A stretch of 32,374 nt of DNA, taken from positions 1-32,374 of the forward strand of contig JACZRW010000006.1 in the NCBI GenBank assembly GCA_022574495.1, written 5' to 3'. The notes beneath the pieces are model-generated. The model was not told the origin of the DNA and did not search any database. It saw nothing but the letters and a program-made list of their open reading frames with translations. The translations under genes were made by a program, and so were the position numbers. Positions 1 to 8,779 of this stretch are shown in pieces (within the stretch, counting starts at the first letter, position 1; every line of letters begins with the position of its first letter). The stretch is from Patescibacteria group bacterium. Lineage in GTDB: Bacteria > Patescibacteriota > Microgenomatia > Woykebacterales > RBG-16-39-9b.

Positions 1-474
1 ATGTTAGCCCATCGTATTAAGAGCATTGGCGAGGATACTGGCACGCCCCCAGTCGTGATTGGCTACAGTATGGGGGCTGTCCAAGCGTCAGTAATTGCAA
101 GAAGAGTACGAATTACCGGGGCTATCCTCATTGCCGGACCACTGAAGGGTGGTAAAGTCCATCCAATTCTGAATGACGGTATTAAGGAGGTGCAGAGAGA
201 TATCGCCTTTAGAGGCGATAGACCAGATGGGTGCTGGGGTACCTGTAACTGCAGTTTCTCAACAGACTTGGAGGAAGGGTTACCAGATGACGTCCCGATC
301 GTATGCTACATCGCACTCCTTGATAGTCTTGTGGAACGGCAAAGCTGCCGTGGTGAAGGATCCAACTGCGTTAACGTGGAAGTACTAGACACCCACTTAG
401 GGATTCCTTACAACGGGCAGTTGTTACTCGATATGTTCTTTCACAGCTTACCAAGCCTATTTTTGGAACCCTGA
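1..474 (+). CDS. Alpha/beta-hydrolase-like protein, probably truncated at the window's 5' edge
   Basis: ORF open from base 1; GYSMGA matches the GxSxG nucleophile elbow followed by small residues; stop TGA followed by a terminator. Confidence 0.55.
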   Translation: MLAHRIKSIGEDTGTPPVVIGYSMGAVQASVIARRVRITGAILIAGPLKGGKVHPILNDGIKEVQRDIAFRGDRPDGCWGTCNCSFSTDLEEGLPDDVPIVCYIALLDSLVERQSCRGEGSNCVNVEVLDTHLGIPYNGQLLLDMFFHSLPSLFLEP

Positions 475-480
475 AGCTAT

Positions 481-528
481 CGCCTGAGATCGTACAATGT
501 ACGGGATCAGGCGGTTATTTTTTTATTT
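481..528 (+). terminator. Intrinsic terminator
   Basis: CGCCTGA-gat-CGTAC-aat-GTACG-gg-ATCAGGCG hairpin followed by TTATTTTTTT, directly after the 474 stop. Confidence 0.85.
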
Positions 529-637
529 ATTTATTACATTTAGGAATTTAGTCAAATAATTAGCCGAATTTAGCATACCATGTCAGTAAAGCTCACTGTA
601 GATTATCCTCTATCACAGGTTAAAATAGATAAATTGT

Positions 638-1558
638 ATGAAATCCACAAAATCAACACTTCGCGTACAAGCTCCTGCTTCTGCCGCAAATTTGGGACCG
701 GGGCTAGACGCTATGGCCTTGGCTATCAACCTCCATAATACTTACACTTTTAAAAAGTCAAATAAATTTAAAATAATAGTTACCGGTTTGGGTAGTAATA
801 CTTTATCAACCAAAAAAGATAACTTTGTTTATAAAGCTTTCTCAACTCTTTGTAAAAAGCAGAAGGACAAAACTCCAGAGATTGAAATATTAATTAGTAA
901 CGAGATCCCACCAGCTAGAGGAATAGGTAGTAGTGCCGCCGCTATTTGTTCAGGCTTATTGGCAGCAAACGCAATGATGGGTTATAAGTTAAATAGAACA
1001 GAACTACTCCAAATAGCAACCGAGATTGAAGGGCATCCAGATAATCCTGCCGCCGTTCTTTTTGGAGGGTGCGTAGTTGTAACAAACGATAATGGTAGAA
1101 TTTACTGGAGTAGAGTAGGTATTCCGCCTCAATTAAAAGTAGTTCTTTTTGTTCCTGATTTTGAAGTGCCTACTATAAAAGGAAGAAAAATATTACCTAA
1201 AAAAATCTCTTTAACTGAAGCTATTTTTAATATTCAAAGAGCATCATTATTAATTTCAAGTCTAGCTCAATCGGATTTTGAAATGCTTAAACTGGCTACA
1301 AGAGATAAGCTTCATGAGGAAGTAAGGATAAATAAATTTTTTCCGGATGGATTTAAACTAACAGAGGCAGCCAGAGACGCCGGAGCTAAGGGTGCTTTTC
1401 TGTGTGGGTCTGGATCAAGCATCGGCGCTTTTGCAGTAGAAAAACCAGATTATATTGCCATCATGATGCAAGAAAAAGCAGAGGAATTAGGAATATTGGG
1501 AACCACCACGATAGTCTCTTTAAATAGTACCGGAGCAGTGGTGGAAGAATTTACATAA
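638..1558 (+). CDS. thrB: Homoserine kinase (GHMP kinase family)
   Basis: RVQAPASAANLGPGLDAMALAI N-terminus, PPARGIGSSAAAICSGLLAAN GHMP motif, EGHPDNPAAVLFGG. Confidence 0.92.
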   Translation: MKSTKSTLRVQAPASAANLGPGLDAMALAINLHNTYTFKKSNKFKIIVTGLGSNTLSTKKDNFVYKAFSTLCKKQKDKTPEIEILISNEIPPARGIGSSAAAICSGLLAANAMMGYKLNRTELLQIATEIEGHPDNPAAVLFGGCVVVTNDNGRIYWSRVGIPPQLKVVLFVPDFEVPTIKGRKILPKKISLTEAIFNIQRASLLISSLAQSDFEMLKLATRDKLHEEVRINKFFPDGFKLTEAARDAGAKGAFLCGSGSSIGAFAVEKPDYIAIMMQEKAEELGILGTTTIVSLNSTGAVVEEFT

Positions 1559-1598
1559 CCTCTTGATTTTTTTATTCCTTTGAATCAAAATTAAATTA

Positions 1599-2195
1599 GT
1601 GATTACAACGATTCACTACATACGCCATGGTCAGGTAGATAATCCAAACAATGTTGCGTATGGAAGGATGGCGGGATTTCATTTAAGTAACACCGGGAGG
1701 AAAGAAGCAAAGAAAGTTGGAGAGTTTCTTAAAAGAAAAAGTATCTCCATAATATATACCTCTCCGCTGGAAAGAGCTTTTGAAACTGCCCATATAATCT
1801 CCGAGCCATTTGAAAAAAAACTAAAGATTATACATAAATATGAACTAATAGAAATTGATGCAAGAAAATGGCAATCATTACCAATAGACGAGCTATTCCA
1901 AAATAAGTTCTTTGAGTCTTTTATAACAAATCCAGAATCACCTGAGGTGCCGGAAAATTTAGAAAATTTAGCTAGTAGAATGGAAAAATTCGCTTTATCT
2001 CTATGCAATCAGCATAAGGGACAGGAACTTATATGTATATCACACGAAATCTCTATATTGGCTTTAAGATTTAAGTTAGAAAATAAACACTTAGCTCTGA
2101 TAAAAAATCAAAATGCCAACACAGCGTCTATCACTACGTTTGTTTTTAATGAAGATTGCTCGCTAAAAGAAACCAGTTACACAGAACTTCAGTAA
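1599..2195 (+). CDS. Histidine phosphatase family protein (phosphoglycerate mutase-like)
   Basis: YIRHGQ near N-terminus, YTSPLERAFETA, CISHE; GTG start. Confidence 0.85.
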   Translation: MITTIHYIRHGQVDNPNNVAYGRMAGFHLSNTGRKEAKKVGEFLKRKSISIIYTSPLERAFETAHIISEPFEKKLKIIHKYELIEIDARKWQSLPIDELFQNKFFESFITNPESPEVPENLENLASRMEKFALSLCNQHKGQELICISHEISILALRFKLENKHLALIKNQNANTASITTFVFNEDCSLKETSYTELQ

Positions 2196-2206
2196 AGCAG
2201 TATTTG

Positions 2207-2267
2207 GTATCTAGTATTTTGTATTAAGTATTTGTTAAATAAACTATTTTTTACTTATACTAGATAC
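2207..2267. terminator. Inverted repeat between convergent genes, possible bidirectional terminator
   Basis: GTATCTAGTAT (2207-2217) / ATACTAGATAC (2257-2267), perfect 11 bp arms, between the 2195 stop (+) and 2274 stop (-). Confidence 0.45.
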
Positions 2268-2273
2268 ATAATA

Positions 2274-2618
2274 CTAATTATTTGATACCAACTTATCTAT
2301 CTTTGCCGCTAGAATGAAGTCGTTATCATGTAACCCTTTAATAACGTGGGTATAGTTAGTTAATCTCACTCTATTATATTTAATATCAATGTTTGGATGA
2401 TGTCCCTCACCTTCGGCAATACCTGCAATTTTATTTACAAAACTCATCGCCTCCACAAAGTTCTTAAATTTAAAATCCTTAACAATTTGCTTGTGCCCAC
2501 TTTCCTCCTCTAAATCCCAACTATCAACTTGGAATAGAAGTTTTTTAATTTTCTGATCTTCAAGCGGGGGGATTCCTCCTTTACAAGGAACACATTTTTT
2601 CTTCGCTAGATTTTCCAT
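2274..2618 (-). CDS. 4a-hydroxytetrahydrobiopterin dehydratase (pterin-4-alpha-carbinolamine dehydratase)
   Basis: GEGHHPNIDIKYNRVRLTNYTHVIKGLHDNDFILAAKID matches the PCD/DCoH signature. Confidence 0.9.
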   Translation of the reverse strand: MENLAKKKCVPCKGGIPPLEDQKIKKLLFQVDSWDLEEESGHKQIVKDFKFKNFVEAMSFVNKIAGIAEGEGHHPNIDIKYNRVRLTNYTHVIKGLHDNDFILAAKIDKLVSNN

Positions 2619-2710
2619 AAAATTTACTTTAGTATTAGTATAGTAAGTATTATATTAGTTTTAGTAATGTAATATATACTAATTTTATCACTTGCAAGTA
2701 CCTACGATAC

Positions 2711-3949
2711 ATGATTAAAGAAGTCGAACTTCGTAAATGCGAGATAGCTCAATATAGAAATCTTACAGAATCTACTCATTATGATGAGATTTATGAATAC
2801 GCCGCAAAATTGAAAGGTAAAAAAATAATCCATCTGAATGCAACTTCATCTGGTGGGGGAGTGGCTGAAATCTTAAATACTCTTGTCCCACTAATGGATT
2901 GTGTGAAAGTAAATGCCAGATGGTTTTACATAGAAAAAAATTCTAAATTCTTTCATTTAACTAAGGAGATACACAACTTTTTGCAGGGGAAAAAAGGAGA
3001 TCTTACAAAGGAGGAGAAAAACTTCTTCCTAGAAACTAACAAAGAGATGGCAAAAGAAATGCAATCCTTAAAACCCGATTTATGGATTTTGCATGACCCC
3101 CAACCAGTGGCGACTCAAGGATTCCTATCAGGATCTCATAAAGCAATTTGGAGATCTCATATTGATACTTCAAAAACAAATAGAAAAGTCTGGAATTTCC
3201 TTTTGCCCTATCTAAAAAAATACGATCTTTATATATTTTCGATGAGGCGATATATAGGTGAAGGGTTAGAATACAAAAAAACTCGAATATTTCCACCGGC
3301 AATTGATCCATTAAACCAAAAGAATGTGGAGATGGATAGGTCTTCTGCAAAAAAAATAGTGGGTAAATTTGGTATCGATACAGAAAGACCATTGATATCA
3401 CAAATCTCTAGATTTGATCCTTGGAAAGACCCGTGGGGGGTTATAGATGCCTACAGAGTAGCTAAAAATAAATTCCCAAACCTTCAACTTGCGCTCATTG
3501 GTGTTTTTTCTCTAGATGACCCTCAAGCACAGAAAATTGCGAGTGAATTAATAAAATATTCCAATAAGGATAAAAATATTCACATTCTTTCAAACAAAGA
3601 TGGGGTGCACGCACTAGAAGTAAACGCCTTTCAGAGAGTATCTGATATAGTGATTCAAAAATCTATTAAAGAAGGCTTTGGTATGACCGTTACAGAAGCG
3701 ATGTGGAAAGAAAAACCAGTAATTGGAGGAAGGGCGGGTGGTATTTTAGAACAAATTGAAGATGGGGTAAATGGATTCTTGGTTACAACTGTTCAAGAGA
3801 CAGCCGATAGAATAGTTCAGCTTCTGGAAGATGAAAATCTAGCTAAAAGAATGGGTCAAAAAGGAAAAGAGACTGTCCGCAAAAAATACCTTATCCCTAG
3901 ACTATTGCGAGACCACTTAAAACTTTACGACGAGATTCTTAACAGCTAG
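2711..3949 (+). CDS. treT: TreT-like trehalose glycosyltransferring synthase / GT4 glycosyltransferase
   Basis: IIHLNATSSGGGVAEILNTLVPLM, NARWFYIE, LHDPQP, FDPWKDPWGVIDAYR, HALEVNAFQRVSDIVIQKSIKEGFGMTVTEAMWKEKPVIG closely resemble remembered archaeal TreT sequences. Confidence 0.87.
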   Translation: MIKEVELRKCEIAQYRNLTESTHYDEIYEYAAKLKGKKIIHLNATSSGGGVAEILNTLVPLMDCVKVNARWFYIEKNSKFFHLTKEIHNFLQGKKGDLTKEEKNFFLETNKEMAKEMQSLKPDLWILHDPQPVATQGFLSGSHKAIWRSHIDTSKTNRKVWNFLLPYLKKYDLYIFSMRRYIGEGLEYKKTRIFPPAIDPLNQKNVEMDRSSAKKIVGKFGIDTERPLISQISRFDPWKDPWGVIDAYRVAKNKFPNLQLALIGVFSLDDPQAQKIASELIKYSNKDKNIHILSNKDGVHALEVNAFQRVSDIVIQKSIKEGFGMTVTEAMWKEKPVIGGRAGGILEQIEDGVNGFLVTTVQETADRIVQLLEDENLAKRMGQKGKETVRKKYLIPRLLRDHLKLYDEILNS

Positions 3950-4060
3950 GTCTTAATCACTTAATTAACTTTTCGATTCGCTATTACTTCTGCCTACTTT
4001 ATCTTAAATACTAGAAAATATTCAAGAGAGAAGGCAAACAGGTTAAATGTTGGAAAAAAT

Positions 4061-4110
4061 GAAAAACCCAGGGCATTTCGGTTACTCGAGTGAGTAACTA
4101 TATCCCTGGG
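4061..4110 (-). terminator. Intrinsic terminator of purL
   Basis: On minus strand CCCAGGG ... GTTACTC-actc-GAGTAAC ... CCCTGGG followed by TTTTTC. Confidence 0.75.
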
Positions 4111-4165
4111 CTCACGCTTAAGGCTACGTGTTTCCTAGCTCATTAACTTTATAATCTCCTCCTCG

Positions 4166-7100
4166 TTAACTCTGGCGACACCAATCATAAGCGTTCTGGA
4201 ATAACCGCAGCCAAGGACTAGCTAATAGGTCTTTCCATTCTTCCGGTAACCAGGGCCACTGCCAGAGTTGGCTACTCAATCTTTCCGAATGAGGCATCAT
4301 CACCAAGTGCCGTCCGTTAGGGCTACAAAGAGCGGTGATCCCATTTGGACTACCGTTGGGATTGAATGGGTAGGTTTCGGTCGATCTCCCTAACGGATCA
4401 ACGAAGCCGAGTGGAATCAACTTCTGCTCGTGCAGCAGGTGAAGTTGATCTTGCTTAGGCAGGTACAATTGACCTTCTCCATGCGCTACCCAAATACCCA
4501 AGCGACTGCCTTCCATTCCACGAAAGAAAATCGATGGACTCTCTCGTATCTCCACCGTTGCGAAACGGGACTCAAAGCGTTTGGAACGGTTAGCGATGAA
4601 TCGCGGTAGGAACCGATCTTCAAGGCCCTGCCACGGTACCAACCCTAAGACCGTAAAGAGCTGGCAACCGTTACAAACACCGAGTGAGAAGGTGTCTGGT
4701 CGATTGAAGAAGTCTTTGAACTGCTCGGAGATTGAAGGGTTAAAGCGGATTATCGCTCCCCAACCTTTCCCGGCGGTAGGTACATCCTTTCGAGAAAAAC
4801 CGCCAACCGCCACAAGACCAACGAAGTCTCGTAATTGTACCTTTCCTTCGATTAGGTCCCGAGTCGTTACGTCATAGACATCGAAACCGGCCAAGTGAAA
4901 GGAAGCAGCCATCTCCTGATCCCCATTGCTACCTTCGTCACGAAAGACCACCACTTTTGGTTTTGCACTTCCTTGCAAAACTTCCGGCAACGTCACCTGT
5001 GGGGTGTAGGTGAGTGAGAAAGAAGGTGGATCCCATTTCTGGAAGGACGCCGTTTCTTCAGCAACACATTCGGGGTCGGTTTGGAACTCTTCGATCAAGG
5101 TGCTGGTACTTTCCCAGAGAACCCTAAGTTCGGACAACGAATTGTCCAGAACAATCCCGTTTGTGTCGGAGATAACGAAGCGGGAGCCGCGGTCAGCAAC
5201 TTCTCCGATTAGTTGCGCCGGAACTTGGGACTCAGACAACCGAGCGAGAACGATCTGGGGTGAATCAGTCTCAACCACCAATCCCAACTCCTCGTTAAAA
5301 AGGAAACTGATGGGATCGGAAGTTTGGAGTTGAATACCCATACCGTAACCACCGGCGATTGCCATCTCTACTAATGTGGTTATCAACCCGCCGTCACTTC
5401 TATCGTGGACTGCTGATATCAAACCCTGCTCGACAAACTCTTGGATAGTGTCGAAAACTCGAGCGAGCAACGACACGTCCTCGACGTCCGGGCAGTCGGA
5501 ACCGATTTGATCGAACGATTGTGCTAATGCCGACCCACCTAGGCGCATTCTTCCTACGCCGAGGTCTATGAAGATGAGGAAAGACCCTTCTTTCTTCAGA
5601 TCTGGTGTAACCTTTATTCGGACGTCATTCATGTAGGCGTAGGTGGCAATCACCAACTGACCCGGAGCCTTGACTACCTCATCGGTCTGCTCCGGACCTT
5701 GCATCAGAGTCGCCATTGAGAGACTGTCTTTACCACCATCCACAGCGAGACCAAGTTCCACCATAATGTTACTCATGGCGACGGCAGTGTCATACAGCTT
5801 GGCACCCTCACCAGGAAGCTTCGCGGCCCACATCCAGTTGGCTTGGCAGCGAATTTCGTCTCGGTTGCTAACACGCGCACCGCAAAGGTTAAGGAGTGCT
5901 TCTGCAACTGCCAATCTTCCCATCGCAGCTGGGTTTAATAAACCCTTGATGGGTTGTTCACCCAAGCTACGCGCTGTACCCGTATAACCAAAGTGGCTGT
6001 GAGCCTCAATGGAGAAATCGGCAACCGGTAATTGAAACGGCCCAACACATTGTTGCTGGGCAATCAATCCGCCAACAGCACGGTCGACTTTTCTTACCAG
6101 GTAACCCTTGGAACCAACTGATAGTAACCTCAGAATTTTATCTAAGGCGACTTCTACTGTCAGATCCTCAGGCAACTCTAGCGGATCAAGTTCTTGGGGT
6201 AGATGAACTAGGTCGCAGTGCTTCTGAAAACCTTCACCGAGCGCAACTTCCTGAGGAAGCTCAACCGGTCGAGAACCATCGTTGTCTTCAAGAACGAAGT
6301 TCCCATCACCAGTCACCTCGCCCAAAAACGCCACCGGGCAACCCTCACGCCGACAGATTTCTTCTAAGAGTTTTCTGTCAGCTGGTCGGATAAGAAGACA
6401 CGCTCGTTCTTGAGACTCGTTTCCCAAAAGCTCAAGTACAGAGAGGTTCTTGTCCCCAACCGGGATAGACCTTAGGTTTATTCTTGCTCCGAGGGGGTGA
6501 ACCAACTCCGGAAGGGCGTTGCAGTCACCACCGGCACCAAGGTCATGAATAGAAACAATCGGGTTTCCTTCTCCGAGTTCAATACAAGCCCGGATAACTC
6601 TGTATACCCGCTGTTCCATCTCTGGATCCCCACGTTGGACAGAATCAAAGTCGAGTTTTGCTGTATTCTGTCCTTGCATCATGGAGCTGGCCGAACCACC
6701 ACCCAAACCAATACGGTAGGCGGGACCCCCGATTTGCACGACCAACATACCCACTTCAGGGTCACCTTTGTAGACATGAAGGTCATCAACTAGACCAGCA
6801 CTAGCCGCGTAGAGAATCGGTTTGTACCAAGCCCAGTGATTATCTCCCAGTTGGAAATCGAAACTACGAACAAAACCGAGAGTTACCGGCTGTCCGAAGC
6901 AGTTACCGTAGTCAGAAGCACCGTTGCTTGCTTGAATTAGGACATCGATTGGTCGAGCAAACTGCTCTGGTGGTGGCCAGGCTTTCTTTTCACCTGGTAA
7001 ACCCAAACCCAAAGCAGCTACCGCGTAGCCAAAGGCGTAGGCAGTAACCAAGGCACCTTTGCCAACCGAAAACCCATCTCTGGTAACACCCCCACCGCCG

Positions 7101-8050
7101 GTTGCGGCTCCTGGGTAGGGTGAAATACCGGTTGGATGGCTGTGTGTCTCGGCAGTCAGTGTGGGGTGAAGAACACGGTTGGATGAGACAAGAAGACTGG
7201 GTTGTCCTGGAAATTCTGGTACCAGGATTTCCACCAATCCTCCACGAATTACCGAGGAGTCATCACTAAAGGCAGACAGCGAGTTCCCTGGACTCAGTTT
7301 CCAAGGTCTCATGACGATTTCCAGCAAGGTTTGCCCAACTGGCTGACCATCAATTGTTATTTCACCTCTGAAGAAGGGGTGACGTGAGTGTTCGGAAAGA
7401 CTCTGAGCAAGCTGGAAGAGCTCAACATCAGACGGGTTTCTTTCCAATTCCACCTGGAAGATTTGTCTGATGTATTGAACATCCTGTTCGTCCCATCCCA
7501 ACCCCAACTCCTCGTTCAAGCGGAGTAGGACTTCCGATCCTTCTGCCAAAACTGGGACGATTCTAACTGCGGCCGTTTCTACATTAGTTGCAAAACTTGA
7601 CAGAGGAACCGGGTAGATCATCTCCGTCATACGGTCGAACAAACCCTTAATGAGGGCTCCGACTTGGCTCTGTTCAATCTGGGGTTCGAAACCCAGGCGC
7701 AACGATCGCTCGATTCGTATCGCTTTGGATAACCCACAATCCCGAAGCACCGAAATAGCGTTGCTGGACCAAGAAGTCTCAAAACTGAGATGTGGTCCAA
7801 TTTCAACCACTTCTTTGCCTGTCAAGAAAGTAGTTTCCCCAAAATTATCCGGTTCGAACATTTCGGCTAACAACCAGCGGATCAACTCATAGTCCGCTTC
7901 GGTCAAACTCTCTTCTAGTTCGAGGTAGTAACACCACTCACTAGAAATCGAAAGCCCGTCGATACCTAAGCTACGAGCCTTTTCCTCAAGTTGTCCTTCT
8001 CGCCAACGATTAAGAGCGGGTTGTTGATAGAAGCGTACTAGTTGGGTCAT
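4166..8050 (-). CDS. purL: Phosphoribosylformylglycinamidine synthase, large single-chain form (synthetase plus C-terminal glutaminase)
   Basis: 1294 aa; AETHSHPTGISPYPGAATGGGGVTRD, SIHDLGAGGDCNALPELVHP, VDGGKDSLSM, SAVHDRSDGGL; glutaminase GVCNGCQ and AHGEGQ. Confidence 0.97.
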   Translation of the reverse strand: MTQLVRFYQQPALNRWREGQLEEKARSLGIDGLSISSEWCYYLELEESLTEADYELIRWLLAEMFEPDNFGETTFLTGKEVVEIGPHLSFETSWSSNAISVLRDCGLSKAIRIERSLRLGFEPQIEQSQVGALIKGLFDRMTEMIYPVPLSSFATNVETAAVRIVPVLAEGSEVLLRLNEELGLGWDEQDVQYIRQIFQVELERNPSDVELFQLAQSLSEHSRHPFFRGEITIDGQPVGQTLLEIVMRPWKLSPGNSLSAFSDDSSVIRGGLVEILVPEFPGQPSLLVSSNRVLHPTLTAETHSHPTGISPYPGAATGGGGVTRDGFSVGKGALVTAYAFGYAVAALGLGLPGEKKAWPPPEQFARPIDVLIQASNGASDYGNCFGQPVTLGFVRSFDFQLGDNHWAWYKPILYAASAGLVDDLHVYKGDPEVGMLVVQIGGPAYRIGLGGGSASSMMQGQNTAKLDFDSVQRGDPEMEQRVYRVIRACIELGEGNPIVSIHDLGAGGDCNALPELVHPLGARINLRSIPVGDKNLSVLELLGNESQERACLLIRPADRKLLEEICRREGCPVAFLGEVTGDGNFVLEDNDGSRPVELPQEVALGEGFQKHCDLVHLPQELDPLELPEDLTVEVALDKILRLLSVGSKGYLVRKVDRAVGGLIAQQQCVGPFQLPVADFSIEAHSHFGYTGTARSLGEQPIKGLLNPAAMGRLAVAEALLNLCGARVSNRDEIRCQANWMWAAKLPGEGAKLYDTAVAMSNIMVELGLAVDGGKDSLSMATLMQGPEQTDEVVKAPGQLVIATYAYMNDVRIKVTPDLKKEGSFLIFIDLGVGRMRLGGSALAQSFDQIGSDCPDVEDVSLLARVFDTIQEFVEQGLISAVHDRSDGGLITTLVEMAIAGGYGMGIQLQTSDPISFLFNEELGLVVETDSPQIVLARLSESQVPAQLIGEVADRGSRFVISDTNGIVLDNSLSELRVLWESTSTLIEEFQTDPECVAEETASFQKWDPPSFSLTYTPQVTLPEVLQGSAKPKVVVFRDEGSNGDQEMAASFHLAGFDVYDVTTRDLIEGKVQLRDFVGLVAVGGFSRKDVPTAGKGWGAIIRFNPSISEQFKDFFNRPDTFSLGVCNGCQLFTVLGLVPWQGLEDRFLPRFIANRSKRFESRFATVEIRESPSIFFRGMEGSRLGIWVAHGEGQLYLPKQDQLHLLHEQKLIPLGFVDPLGRSTETYPFNPNGSPNGITALCSPNGRHLVMMPHSERLSSQLWQWPWLPEEWKDLLASPWLRLFQNAYDWCRQS

Positions 8051-8090
8051 CTAATCTCCTCTCCTTCTGGATTATTCAAAATTTAAAGTG

Positions 8091-8109
8091 CTACTCAACT
8101 ATTGAGTAG
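8091..8109. repeat. Palindromic hairpin in the purL 5' region
   Basis: CTACTCAA-CTA-TTGAGTAG, perfect 8 bp arms, ~40 nt upstream of the purL ATG. Confidence 0.45.
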
Positions 8110-8269
8110 ACCCATAATATCAATATCAGCTTTCTAATGCAATTTAAGTTGTAAATTCCAGAGAGTGTGATGAAATAATCTATTAGATCTAATAAGTAGT
8201 TTAATTATTTTTATGCTGTCTCATTTAGCCTCGGAGTGAGACACGACTATAATCGCAAGATTAAACTTG

Positions 8270-8340
8270 CTCTTGTAACTCTAGCAAGTTATAATCGTCT
8301 TCGATTACATCTCGCCTCTTGTAACTCTAGCAAATTATAA
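8270..8340 (+). repeat. Two-copy 25 bp direct repeat with 21 bp between copies
   Basis: CTCTTGTAACTCTAGCAAGTTATAA (8270-8294) and CTCTTGTAACTCTAGCAAATTATAA (8316-8340), one mismatch. Confidence 0.7.
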
Positions 8341-8416
8341 CAATTGAAAGATTCGAGACTGCTATGCTTCATTTAATCCTATTAATCAGAGTGTATCTTT
8401 GTGCTAAACTATTTGT

Positions 8417-8779
8417 ATGCGGACTGGGGTTCCTGCAACATCATATATTTCTACACTTCCGGTAACTTTTTTCACCTGGTGGTTTCTGGAAAGCCCAAAA
8501 ATAATCTATAAAGTATTGTACTTTACATTTGTATCCGTGGTTCATCAATTGGGCTATAAATCTCTTTTTAAAACTTTTTTCAAACCCTGGAAAAATGAAT
8601 ACCGAGAGGGTTTAGTTGGTTTTTCTGTTGTTATGGGTATCACCATAAAAACCTTGTTAATATTTGTAGAGAGCTTCGTCATACTATTTTTATTAGTAAC
8701 AATCATTCCAATTTTTATTGCTTGGGTCCTATTACCATTTTTAGTTTTGTGGGGAGTATATGTCGGCCTTTTCGCCTGA
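8417..8779 (+). CDS. Small multi-pass membrane protein
   Basis: 120 aa, several hydrophobic segments; 3' end overlaps the ATG of the downstream Clp-like gene by 20 nt. Confidence 0.55.
   Translation: MRTGVPATSYISTLPVTFFTWWFLESPKIIYKVLYFTFVSVVHQLGYKSLFKTFFKPWKNEYREGLVGFSVVMGITIKTLLIFVESFVILFLLVTIIPIFIAWVLLPFLVLWGVYVGLFA

Noticed and set aside
4581-7892. Plus-strand ORFs antisense to purL (4581, 5010, 5670, 6497, 7202, 7650)
   Set aside because: Shadow ORFs inside a clear purL; no recognisable domains or RBS.
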